From the NCBI RefSeq assembly GCF_014203755.1, contig NZ_JACHJS010000001.1, positions 6,820,001 through 6,884,000 of the forward strand: a DNA stretch of 64,000 bases, read 5' to 3'. The position numbers were made by a program, and so were the translations under genes. Shown here one piece after another: positions 32,833 through 40,308 of the stretch (position 1 is its first letter; every line of letters begins with the position of its first letter). The stretch is from Saccharothrix violaceirubra (GTDB lineage Bacteria; Actinomycetota; Actinomycetes; Mycobacteriales; Pseudonocardiaceae). The notes beneath the pieces are model-generated. The model saw only the letters and a list, made by a program, of their open reading frames with translations. It had not been told where the DNA came from and made no database searches.

Positions 32833-33668
32833 GGCCACGCCTGCTGGACCTGTTCTGCTGCGCGGGTGGCGCGTCCGCCGGATACCACGCCGCCGGGTTC
32901 GACGTGACCGGCGTCGACATCGTCGACCAGCCCCACTACCCGTTCCCGTTCATCCGGGCCGACGCGCTCACCGTCGACCTGTCCGGCTACGACGTCATCG
33001 CCGCGTCCCCACCCTGCCAGCTCTATTCCGCAGCCACCCCGGAGAGCAGACGGCACAACCACCCCGACCTGGTCGACCCGATTCGGCAACGGCTGCGCGA
33101 CGCTGTCGAGCACGGTGACGCCTGGGCCTACGTCATCGAGAACGTGCCCGGTGCACCGCTGATCGAGCCGGTCACCATCTGCGGCGACACCCTGAGACTC
33201 GGCGTACGGCGACACCGCCTGTTCGAGTCCAACGTCCCTCTGTACGGCACGCCCTGTCATCACGACCGGGACGCACCCGCCGTGCCCGTCTACGGCTCCT
33301 ACGGCCAACGCGGACGAAACCCCGTCGACGGGGAAACGTCACCCGGCACCGCAACCGAGACCGCCCGCGCCGCCATGGGCATCGACTGGATGCCCTGGCC
33401 CAACCTCACGCAGGCCATCCCACCCGCCTACACGTTCTGGCTCGGAACCCAGCTCATCGGCCATGCCCGCCGCCTGGCAATACCCGTGACGCAAGCGACC
33501 AGGACCGAAACGTCACGAGCGCCGCTGACGGATGCCACCGGTGGAAAACATCACTGTCGCTGTGGCGCACCACTTACGCGCCCCGCTACCGGCCGGTGGC
33601 CCCGCCACTGCTCCCCCGCCTGCCGACAAGCCGCCTACCGCGCACGCACGAAAGGACACGCCGCATGA
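32829..33668 (+). CDS. DNA cytosine-5 methyltransferase of the element
   Basis: A 279-aa C5 methyltransferase. Motif I is LLDLFCCAGGASAGYHAAGF, the catalytic motif IV is ASPPCQLYS, and motif VI is YVIENVPGAP. The usual target-recognition domain is very short. A C-terminal zinc-like tail (CRCGAPLTRPATGRWPRHC then SPACRQAAY) replaces the standard end. There is no cognate endonuclease, so it is an orphan enzyme that probably protects the element or marks its origin. It overlaps both neighbours by 4 bases and contains one 30-bp element. Confidence 0.87.
   Translation: MRPRLLDLFCCAGGASAGYHAAGFDVTGVDIVDQPHYPFPFIRADALTVDLSGYDVIAASPPCQLYSAATPESRRHNHPDLVDPIRQRLRDAVEHGDAWAYVIENVPGAPLIEPVTICGDTLRLGVRRHRLFESNVPLYGTPCHHDRDAPAVPVYGSYGQRGRNPVDGETSPGTATETARAAMGIDWMPWPNLTQAIPPAYTFWLGTQLIGHARRLAIPVTQATRTETSRAPLTDATGGKHHCRCGAPLTRPATGRWPRHCSPACRQAAYRARTKGHAA
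33313..33342 (+). repeat. 30-bp element, copy C, inside the methyltransferase gene
   Basis: GACGAAACCCCGTCGACG followed by GGGAAACGTCAC. It is the same length as copies A and B, with the CCCC...GGGG core and CGTCAC end retained. It is read one base out of phase with copy B (GRNPVDGETSP), so the DNA, not the peptide, is conserved. Confidence 0.75.
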
Positions 33669-34780
33669 GCACCCACAACGGCGCCGAAGTGCTCGACCAG
33701 GTCCGGACGTTCGTGGCACGGTTCAACGCCTTTCCGGACGAGCACTGCGCGCCCATGCTCGCGCTCTGGTACGCCCACACCTGGGGAGCCGAGCACTTCT
33801 ACATCACCCCGCGCGTCGTGCTGTCCAGCGCGGAACCCGGCTCGGGCAAGACCCGCGTTCTGGAAGTCGCCCGTCACCTGGTCCGCACGCCGGAGATGAC
33901 GTTCTCGGCTACGCCCGCCGCGCTGTTCCGCATGGTCGGTGCCGGGCCACTCACCATTCTGTTTGACGAGGTCGACGCCATTTTCGACAACAAGGGTGGC
34001 GGAAATGAGGACCTGCGCGCCCTGGTGAACGCGGGCTACAAACGCTCCGCGACCGTGGCGCGCTGCAAGGGCGACGCGGGGAACATGGTGATCGAGCGGT
34101 TCCCAGTCTACGCCCCCGCCGCGTTGGCAGGCATCGCAGGGAACATGCCCGACACCATCACCACTCGCGCCATCACCATCCACATGCGTCGCCGCCGTCC
34201 CGACGAACGAGTCGAGGCGTTCCGCGAACGGAAGGTCGAGGAACAGTCAGCACCGGTCCGTGAGGCTCTGGCCACGTGGATGGAAGTGGTGGGCGAACGC
34301 GTCGGCGCGGCCTACCCCGACATGCCCGAGGGTGTCACCGACCGTGCCGCCGAGATCTGGGAACCGCTGCTCGCAATCGCGGACATGGCGGGAGGGCATT
34401 GGCCGGAGACCGCGCGTGCCGCGTGCCTGCACTTCGTGAAGGCGGCACAGACCAACCCGACCTCCGACCGAATCCGGCTGCTCTCCGATCTGCGCACCGT
34501 ATTCGCCGATCGTGGTGTGACCCGCATGAGCACCGTAGAAATCCTCGCCGTCCTGCACAGCATGGAAGAAGCACCGTGGGGCGACTTCTACGGCAGGCCC
34601 ATCAACGCCCGCCAACTGGCGATGGAACTCAGCGCCTACGGCGTGAAGGTCACCGCGTTCAAGAACGGCGCGAAAACGTTCAAGGGCTACGTCATCGACG
34701 GCGCTCACGGGCTTGGCGACGCATGGGCGCGCTACCTGCCGGAGCCGAAGACAGACGAGAACTCGGAAGGTGAACTGTGA
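33665..34780 (+). CDS. DUF3631-type P-loop ATPase, replication partner of prim-pol
   Basis: A 371-aa protein. Walker A is SSAEPGSGKTRVLEVA and Walker B ILFDEVDAIFDN. Sensor-like segments follow (YAPAALAGIAGNMPDTITTR), then the DUF3631 C-terminal region (SDLRTVFADRGVTRMSTVEI, WGDFYGRPINARQLAMEL). DUF3631 proteins act as the helicase-like half of element replication and are often fused or adjacent to prim-pol. Start ATG shares bases with the methyltransferase stop. Confidence 0.88.
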   Translation: MSTHNGAEVLDQVRTFVARFNAFPDEHCAPMLALWYAHTWGAEHFYITPRVVLSSAEPGSGKTRVLEVARHLVRTPEMTFSATPAALFRMVGAGPLTILFDEVDAIFDNKGGGNEDLRALVNAGYKRSATVARCKGDAGNMVIERFPVYAPAALAGIAGNMPDTITTRAITIHMRRRRPDERVEAFRERKVEEQSAPVREALATWMEVVGERVGAAYPDMPEGVTDRAAEIWEPLLAIADMAGGHWPETARAACLHFVKAAQTNPTSDRIRLLSDLRTVFADRGVTRMSTVEILAVLHSMEEAPWGDFYGRPINARQLAMELSAYGVKVTAFKNGAKTFKGYVIDGAHGLGDAWARYLPEPKTDENSEGEL

Positions 34781-34998
34781 TGAGCGAGAACATCGGAACT
34801 CCTGTCGAGCACATCGTGTTGACGGTCGAGCAGGCGGCAAAGCGACTCAACATCGGCCGGACGCTCATGTACGAACTCGTCACGACGGGTGCAGTGGAGT
34901 CCGTTCACATCGGTCGTCTGCGCCGTATTCCCTTGCAGGCGCTTACGAACTACGTCACGAAGCTCATGACCAGCACGCCTAATCCAGAAGCCGCGTAG
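34777..34998 (+). CDS. xis: Excisionase (MerR/helix-turn-helix type)
   Basis: A 73-aa protein with the single winged helix-turn-helix of excisionases: LTVEQAAKRLNIGRTLMYEL followed by VTTGAVESVHIGRLRRIP. GTG at 34777 or ATG at 34780 follow GGAAGG. It sits 8 bases before the integrase gene, the usual xis-int arrangement, and would direct excision of the element. Confidence 0.92.
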   Translation: MMSENIGTPVEHIVLTVEQAAKRLNIGRTLMYELVTTGAVESVHIGRLRRIPLQALTNYVTKLMTSTPNPEAA

Positions 34999-35006
34999 GG
35001 GACGAC

Positions 35007-36287
35007 ATGGGGCGCAAGTCGAATGGTGAATCGAGCATCTACGAGGGTTCTGACGGCTACTGGCACGGCCGCGTGACGGTCGGCACGAAGGACGACGGCA
35101 GCCCGGATAGGCGGCACGTCCAGGCAAAGACAAGGCCCGAGGTCGCGAGGAAGGTTGCGAAGCTCGAACAGGAGCGCGACGCGGGCAAGGTGCGCAAGAC
35201 CGGTAAGGCATGGACGGTCGAGAAGTGGCTGAACCACTGGCTGGAGAACATCGTTGCTCCACCCGCGATCACGGAGAACGCGTTCAGCGCGTACGAGGTT
35301 GCGGCACGTGTGCACCTCGTTCCCGGCGTCGGAAAGCACCGACTCGACAAGCTCGAACCGGAACACCTGGAGAAGCTATACCGCAAAATGATCCGGGAAG
35401 GCGCGAAGTCATCGCGTGCGCACCAGGTTCACCGCACGATTCGAGCCGCGTTGAACATCGCAGTACGGCGCAAGTACATCACCGAGAATCCGGCCCTGAT
35501 TGCTCGCGCACCGAAGATCGAGGATTTCGAGGTCGAGCCGTACTCAGTGGATGAGGTCAAAAGGCTCATGGAGACCGCGCAGAAGCGCCGGAACAGCGCG
35601 CGGGTAGCGATCGCTCTCGCGCTCGGCCTGCGGCAGGGTGAGGCGTTGGGCCTGAAGTGGGCTGACGTGGATCTCACGCTTGGCACGCTGACCGTGCGCC
35701 GTAGCCGCCTGCGTCCTCGGTGGAAGCACGGATGCGACGACCAGCCATGCGGGCACAAGCTCGGTGGCCACTGCCCGCAGCGAGTCGCGTTGCGGCAGGA
35801 GACGGCCGGTACGAAGTCCAAGGCAGGTACCCGAGGCATCGGCCTTCCCGACGAGTTGGTGTCGCTGCTCAAGAAGCACAAGGCCACTCAGGACAAGGAG
35901 CGGCGGCAGGCAGCACAGATCTGGACGGAAACCGGTTACGTGTTCACCACGGCGACCGGTGGTCCACTGAATCCGCGCACGGACTACACCGAGTGGAAGA
36001 ACCTGTTGAAGGCTGCCAAGGTGCCGGACGGTCGGTTGCACGACGCCCGCCACACGGCGGCAACGGTGCTGCTGCTGCTCGGTGTGGCCGAACGAACCGT
36101 GATGGGGATCATGGGCTGGTCGAACACGGCGATGGCCGCCAAGTACCAGCACATCACCGCCTCGATCCGGCGGGACGTCGCTCAGAGGGTCGGTGGGCTG
36201 CTCTGGGAGCCTTCCGAGACGACCGACGAGAGCGACGACGAGGACGGCGCGGCAGGGGAGCCGATCCGGCCTAGCGGCCACAACTGA
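35007..36287 (+). CDS. int: Tyrosine recombinase integrase of the element
   Basis: A 426-aa site-specific recombinase. The N-terminal arm-binding domain is SSIYEGSDGYWHGRVTVGTK. The SAM-like core-binding domain spans about 75-165. Catalytic residues are Arg in ALGLRQGEALGLKW, His-x-x-Arg in RLHDARHTAATVLL, Trp in place of the second His in IMGWSNTAM, and Tyr in AAKYQHI. An insertion with CDDQPCGHKLGGHC may bind zinc. It reads towards attR, 64 bp away, and its stop lies within the right ACTGAGAC pair. Confidence 0.95.
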   Translation: MGRKSNGESSIYEGSDGYWHGRVTVGTKDDGSPDRRHVQAKTRPEVARKVAKLEQERDAGKVRKTGKAWTVEKWLNHWLENIVAPPAITENAFSAYEVAARVHLVPGVGKHRLDKLEPEHLEKLYRKMIREGAKSSRAHQVHRTIRAALNIAVRRKYITENPALIARAPKIEDFEVEPYSVDEVKRLMETAQKRRNSARVAIALALGLRQGEALGLKWADVDLTLGTLTVRRSRLRPRWKHGCDDQPCGHKLGGHCPQRVALRQETAGTKSKAGTRGIGLPDELVSLLKKHKATQDKERRQAAQIWTETGYVFTTATGGPLNPRTDYTEWKNLLKAAKVPDGRLHDARHTAATVLLLLGVAERTVMGIMGWSNTAMAAKYQHITASIRRDVAQRVGGLLWEPSETTDESDDEDGAAGEPIRPSGHN

Positions 36288-36302
36288 GACTGAAACTGAG
36301 AC
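36283..36302. repeat. Paired ACTGAGAC octamers, right end
   Basis: Copies at 36283-36290 and 36295-36302, period 12 bp, overlapping the integrase stop codon. They match the left pair in sequence, spacing and orientation. Confidence 0.65.
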
Positions 36303-36309
36303 TAAATGT

Positions 36310-36347
36310 CAGAGCCCCGATCACCGGATGTGGCGATCGGGGCTCTG
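36310..36347. terminator. Terminator between integrase and tRNA-Ser(CGA)
   Basis: A perfect 13-bp stem (CAGAGCCCCGATC / GATCGGGGCTCTG) with a 12-base loop, 5 bp from attR. It can end int transcription on one strand and tRNA-Ser transcription on the other. Confidence 0.88.
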
Positions 36348-36351
36348 ACCT

Positions 36352-36406
36352 GCGGTGGCGGTGGGATTTGAACCCACGGAGGCTTTCACCTCACACGCTT
36401 TCGAGG
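36352..36406. repeat. attR, 55-bp direct repeat within tRNA-Ser(CGA)
   Basis: Identical to 22419-22473. It covers the tRNA from its anticodon to its 3' end, so insertion kept the gene intact. Confidence 0.95.
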
Positions 36407-36437
36407 CGTGCTCCTTCGGCCGCTCGGACACGCCACC
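36353..36437 (-). tRNA. tRNA-Ser (anticodon CGA)
   Basis: An 85-nt class II tRNA with acceptor arms GGTGGCG / CGCCACC, anticodon stem-loop CACGC-CTCGAAA-GCGTG, a long variable arm and T-loop GGGTTCAAATCCC. CCA is not encoded. It is the integration target of the element to its left; its transcript now ends in the element's terminator. Confidence 0.96.
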
Positions 36438-36482
36438 GCCGAGAACAATACAGGCTTCGATCGTGGTCACGAAATCAGGTGG

Positions 36483-37022
36483 TCAGCGCCAGTTGCGCAT
36501 CGCGTCGGAGAGGCGGGAGCGGGCCCGGCACAGGCGTCCGCGCACCGACTCCTCCGTGGCGCCGACCGCGATCGCGATCTGGGCGTACGTCAAGCCGTGC
36601 ACCTCGGCCAGCAGCCAGGTCACGCGCTGGAACTCCGTCAACGCCGACAACGCGTGGGTCAGTGCCGCGAACGTCTCCGTCACGCGGGCGGGATCCCGGT
36701 AGGCCGGTGTGCACAACGGGGTGGACGAGTCGGGCAGTTCGCCCACCGCGGCGCAACGGCGGGCGCGCAGGATGCCCAGGCACCGCCGTTCCGCCACCCG
36801 GAAGAGCCAGGTGCGGACGGCCGCGGGCTCTTCGAGTTCGCCGAGACGATTCCATGCCGTGGCGAATACTTCCTGGGTCACGTCCTCCGCGTCGCACCTG
36901 TCGCCGAGCATCCGCAGGGCCACGCCGAACACGCGGCCCGAGTAGCGCAGTACGAGTTGTTCGAACGCGAGCGCGTCGCCCCGGGCCACCCGGTCCGCCA
37001 GCGCCGCGTCTGGGCTGTCCAC
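36483..37022 (-). CDS. ECF-like RNA polymerase sigma factor
   Basis: A 179-aa sigma-70 family protein. Region 2 is ALAFEQLVLRYSGRVFGVAL then DAEDVTQEVFATAWNRL. Region 4 is LTEFQRVTWLLAEVHGLTYA then QIAIAVGATEESVRGRLCRA. No anti-sigma gene is adjacent, so its signal is unknown. GTG start. It lies between tRNA-Ser(CGA) and tadA on the same strand. Confidence 0.9.
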   Translation of the reverse strand: MDSPDAALADRVARGDALAFEQLVLRYSGRVFGVALRMLGDRCDAEDVTQEVFATAWNRLGELEEPAAVRTWLFRVAERRCLGILRARRCAAVGELPDSSTPLCTPAYRDPARVTETFAALTHALSALTEFQRVTWLLAEVHGLTYAQIAIAVGATEESVRGRLCRARSRLSDAMRNWR

Positions 37023-37060
37023 CCGTCGGATCGTGGCAGGCCCCCCGCGTCACGGCGACC

Positions 37061-37507
37061 TCAGCGCGCGAAGAACCGCTCCATCAGTTCCGCGCACCTG
37101 TCCGCCAGCACGCCGCCGAGCACCTCGGGACGGTGGTTCAAGCGCCGATCGCGCACCACGTCCCACAGCGAACCGACCGCACCGGTCCTGGGCTCCCACG
37201 CGCCGAACACCACGCGCGCGACCCTGGCGAGCACCAACGCCCCCGCGCACATCGTGCACGGCTCCACGGTCACGACCAGCGTGCAGCCTTCCAGGCGCCA
37301 GCCGTCGCCGAACCTCGACGCGGCCTCGCGCAACGCCAACACCTCGGCGTGCGCGGTGGGATCGCCCAACGCCTCACGGGCGTTGCAGGCACGCGCCAAC
37401 TCCACCCCGTCGGGGTCGTAGACGACCGCGCCGATGGGCACGTCCCCGGTCTCGCCGGCGCGCTCGGCGATCGCCAGCGCGGCCTCGACCATCTCCTCCG
37501 GCTTCAC
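37061..37507 (-). CDS. tadA: tRNA-specific adenosine deaminase
   Basis: A 148-aa zinc deaminase. HAEVLALRE supplies the zinc His and catalytic Glu, and PCTMCAGAL the two zinc Cys. It converts the wobble adenosine of tRNA-Arg(ACG) to inosine; that tRNA is encoded at 56623. The GTG at 37507 overlaps the stop of the associated-protein gene (GTGA), supporting coupled translation; ATG at 37492 is an alternative. Conserved location near tRNA-Ser in actinobacteria. Confidence 0.95.
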   Translation of the reverse strand: MKPEEMVEAALAIAERAGETGDVPIGAVVYDPDGVELARACNAREALGDPTAHAEVLALREAASRFGDGWRLEGCTLVVTVEPCTMCAGALVLARVARVVFGAWEPRTGAVGSLWDVVRDRRLNHRPEVLGGVLADRCAELMERFFAR

Positions 37508-37992
37508 GCCTGGATGGTGTCCAACAACGCCGTGAACTCCTCGCCGAACCCGCACCGCTGGGCGATCATCTGCAACTGCTCGTCCGGGTACAGGTCGACC
37601 TCGTCCACGATCACCTGGAGTTCGTGCTTGGGCATGCCGACGTCCGCCAGCACCGCGAGGTCGCCCTCGGGCCACAGCTCCTCGTCGTCCTCGTCCGGCG
37701 GGTCGACGCGCAGCAGGTCCAGGACATCGGCCGCGATGTCGTAGTCCAGTGCCGCCGCCGCGTCGGACAGCAGCAGGGAGACCCCGCCGGGCACCGGGCG
37801 CAGGATCACGAAGAACTCGTCGTCGACGGCCAGCAGTCCGAAGACCGCGCCCGTCGAGCGCAGCCGGCGCAGCTCGGTGATCGCCGCGTCCAGTTCCGCG
37901 AGGGCCGAACCTTCCATCCTGGTGCACCGCCAGCGGCCGTCCTCCCGGACCACCGCGACAGCGAAGCCGTTGACCGGCTCCTGGTCTGCCAT
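37504..37992 (-). CDS. tRNA adenosine deaminase-associated protein
   Basis: A 162-aa acidic protein of the TIGR03941 family, which in actinobacteria is nearly always next to tadA. Typical segments are GFAVAVVREDGRWRCTRMEG, VFGLLAVDDEFFVILRPVPG and a C-terminal acidic run EDDEELWPEGDLAVL. Its biochemical role is unproven. It starts at ATG 37992 and overlaps tadA by 4 bases. Confidence 0.9.
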   Translation of the reverse strand: MADQEPVNGFAVAVVREDGRWRCTRMEGSALAELDAAITELRRLRSTGAVFGLLAVDDEFFVILRPVPGGVSLLLSDAAAALDYDIAADVLDLLRVDPPDEDDEELWPEGDLAVLADVGMPKHELQVIVDEVDLYPDEQLQMIAQRCGFGEEFTALLDTIQA

Positions 37993-38082
37993 GGTGCACA
38001 CCGTAGGGCCATCCGAGGCCACCCGGTAGCACGGGGGGCTCGGGGCGAGGCGGTCGACACGTTCCGATGCCACTATCGAGGG

Positions 38083-39318
38083 ATGAGCACAACTCTGCCG
38101 AACACCCGCACGACCACTCCCGAGCCGAGGTTCACGGGGCTGGCGGAAGCTGCGCGCGCACTCCAGCCCCGGACGGTCGCCCTGCGTCGTCAGGTGCACC
38201 GCCACCCGGAGCAGGGTCTGACCCTCCCGACGACGCAGGCCGCGATCCGGCACGCGTTGAACGGGCTCCCGTTGGAGATCACCGAGGGCACGTCCACGAC
38301 CTCGCTCACCGCCGTGCTGCGCGGTGCCAAGCCCGGTCCGACCGTGCTGCTGCGCGGCGACATGGACGCGTTGCCGTTGCAGGAGGAGACCGGCCTGGAC
38401 TTCGCCTCCGAGGTCGACGGCACGATGCACGCGTGCGGCCACGACACGCACGTGGCCATGCTCGCGTCGGCCGCGCGGCTGCTGAGCGACCGGCGGGACG
38501 AACTCGCGGGCCAGGTCGTGTTCATGTTCCAGCCCGGCGAGGAAGGCCACCACGGCGCCAAGTTCATGCTCGACGAGGGCGTGCTGGACGCGGCGGGCAC
38601 GCCGGTCGAGCGGGCGTTGGCGCTGCACATCTCGTCGAAGCTCCAGTCGGGCGTGGTCACGTCGCGGCCCGGCCCGATGATGGCGTCGGCGGACGAGTTC
38701 TTCGTGACGGTCACCGGTCAGGGCGGGCACGGCGGCATGCCGCACAACGCGCTGGACCCGGTGCCCGCGGCGGCGGCGTTGATCGGCGCGTTCCAGACCC
38801 TGGTGGCACGGCGGGTCAACGCGCACCACCCGGCGATCGTGTCCGTGACGCGGCTGGCGGCGGGCACCACGACCAACATCATCCCGGAGAAGGCGTACCT
38901 GGACGGCACCGTGCGGACGCTGTCCGAGGACACGCGGAAGTTCGTGCTCGCCGAGCTGGAGACGATCGCCACGCACATCGCCGCCGCGCACGGGTGCAGG
39001 GCCGAGGTGCGGATCAAGCCCGGCTACCCCGTGACGATCAACGACGACACGGTCGGCACGCACGTGCTCGACGTGACCGCGACCGCGCTCGGCGCCCGCT
39101 GGGCGGTGCCCATGGCCGACCCGCTGATGGGTGCCGAGGACTGGTCGTACGTGCTCCAGCGGGTGCCGGGCGCGTTGGCGTTCCTGGGCGCGTGCCCGCC
39201 GGGCGTGGACATCGAGAAGGCCGAGGCCAACCACTCCAGCAAGGTGTTGTTCGACGAGTCCGCGATGGAGCACGGCGTCGCCGTGTACGCCGCGTTCGCG
39301 CTCGACGCCCTGCGCTGA
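38083..39318 (+). CDS. M20-family amidohydrolase (aminoacylase/hippurate-hydrolase type)
   Basis: A 411-aa metallopeptidase-like amidohydrolase. Metal-binding motifs are LLRGDMDALP, HACGHDTHVAML, FMFQPGEEGHHGAKFML and the final NHSSKVLFDESAM. A dimerisation domain lies in the middle (EFFVTVTGQGGHGGMPHNAL). Such enzymes remove N-acyl groups from amino acids or related compounds. The exact substrate is open. ATG after GAGGG. It is divergent from the tadA operon, with 90 bp between. Confidence 0.92.
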   Translation: MSTTLPNTRTTTPEPRFTGLAEAARALQPRTVALRRQVHRHPEQGLTLPTTQAAIRHALNGLPLEITEGTSTTSLTAVLRGAKPGPTVLLRGDMDALPLQEETGLDFASEVDGTMHACGHDTHVAMLASAARLLSDRRDELAGQVVFMFQPGEEGHHGAKFMLDEGVLDAAGTPVERALALHISSKLQSGVVTSRPGPMMASADEFFVTVTGQGGHGGMPHNALDPVPAAAALIGAFQTLVARRVNAHHPAIVSVTRLAAGTTTNIIPEKAYLDGTVRTLSEDTRKFVLAELETIATHIAAAHGCRAEVRIKPGYPVTINDDTVGTHVLDVTATALGARWAVPMADPLMGAEDWSYVLQRVPGALAFLGACPPGVDIEKAEANHSSKVLFDESAMEHGVAVYAAFALDALR

Positions 39319-39340
39319 CCCGAGCCGGCAGGATGGCCGG

Positions 39341-40297
39341 GTGCGTGACGTCTGCGTGGTCGGGTTGGGGTTGATCGGTGGTTCCGTCGCTCGGGCCGCC
39401 CGCGCGGCCGGGCGGGAGGTGTGGGGTGCCACGGCCTCGCCCGCCGACGCCGAGGCGGCCCGGGGCGACGGGGTCGAGGTGTCGGACCTGGCCGCGGCGC
39501 TCGACCGGGCCGCGAGGTCAGATGCCCTGGTCGTGGTCGCCGTTCCGCTGCCCGCCGTCGAGGAGGTCCTGCGCGCGGTCCCGGCCGGCACGCGGGTGAC
39601 CGACGTGGTCAGCGTCAAGGGTCCGGTCGCCGACCTGGTACGCCGGGTCGCGCCGGGCGTCCGCTACGTCGGCGGGCACCCGATGGCCGGCACGTCCGCG
39701 TCCGGGTGGGCGGCGGGCCGGGCCGACCTGTTCCGCGACGCCGCGTGGGTCGTCGCGCTCGACGACGACGCCTCGCCCGACCTGCTGCTCGACGTGATCG
39801 CGTTGGCGCTGGACACGGGCGCGCACGTCGTGCCGACCACGTCGGCGGAGCACGATGCCGCCGTGGCCCGCATCTCCCACCTGCCGCACCTGCTGGCGGC
39901 CGTGCTGGCGAGCGTCGGCGCGGACGGCGGCGCGCTGGCGTTGTCGTTGGCGGCCGGGTCGTTCGGCGACGGCACGCGGGTCGCCGGCACCCGGCCCGAG
40001 CTGGTCCGGGCGATGTGCGAGGGGAATCGCACGGCGTTGCTCGACGCGGTCGACGACGCCCTCGGCCGCCTGGGCGCGGCACGGGGATCGCTGGCGTCCA
40101 CGGGTGGTCTGGCGAAGACGATCGACGCCGGGCACGCGGCACGCGGGTCCCTGGACGCGATCCGGTCGTCGACCGGCACGCCGTTCGACCTGGACCTGAC
40201 CGCGCCGGACGCCCTTGAGCGCCTGCGGGCACTGGGCCGCGAGGGCGGCCGGGTCACCTCACTCGAAGGTGCAACGTTGCGAGCGCGCACCTCGTAG
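39341..40297 (+). CDS. tyrA: Prephenate dehydrogenase
   Basis: A 318-aa enzyme converting prephenate to 4-hydroxyphenylpyruvate in tyrosine synthesis. Dinucleotide-binding motif VVGLGLIGGSVARAA is at the N-terminus, then the catalytic-region motifs VTDVVSVKGPV, GGHPMAGTSASGW and the His in HLPHLLAAVL. The GTG at 39341 is the only start that gives the proper N-terminus. It is 22 bases after the amidohydrolase gene. No ACT domain is present. Confidence 0.93.
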   Translation: MRDVCVVGLGLIGGSVARAARAAGREVWGATASPADAEAARGDGVEVSDLAAALDRAARSDALVVVAVPLPAVEEVLRAVPAGTRVTDVVSVKGPVADLVRRVAPGVRYVGGHPMAGTSASGWAAGRADLFRDAAWVVALDDDASPDLLLDVIALALDTGAHVVPTTSAEHDAAVARISHLPHLLAAVLASVGADGGALALSLAAGSFGDGTRVAGTRPELVRAMCEGNRTALLDAVDDALGRLGAARGSLASTGGLAKTIDAGHAARGSLDAIRSSTGTPFDLDLTAPDALERLRALGREGGRVTSLEGATLRARTS

Positions 40298-40308
40298 AGT
40301 CCCGGGGC

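Larger units (their letters stand above)
22419..36406 (+). mobile_element. Actinomycete integrative and conjugative element (AICE) in tRNA-Ser(CGA)
   Basis: A 13,988-bp interval bounded by perfect 55-bp direct repeats. The right copy is the 3' part of an intact tRNA-Ser and the left copy is a detached duplicate. Content matches an AICE: HTH/PP2C/Nudix regulatory cassette, SpdB-like protein, FtsK/TraB translocase, prim-pol plus DUF3631 replication proteins, DNA methyltransferase, excisionase and integrase adjacent to att. There is no relaxase, as expected for TraB double-stranded DNA transfer. All key genes are intact, so it may still be mobile. The non-coding stretch 22474-23400 holds no credible gene but has large repeats, described separately. 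Confidence 0.93.

Noticed and set aside
36287..36310. Extra small gene between int and the tRNA
   Set aside because: Only repeats and a terminator fit in this space.
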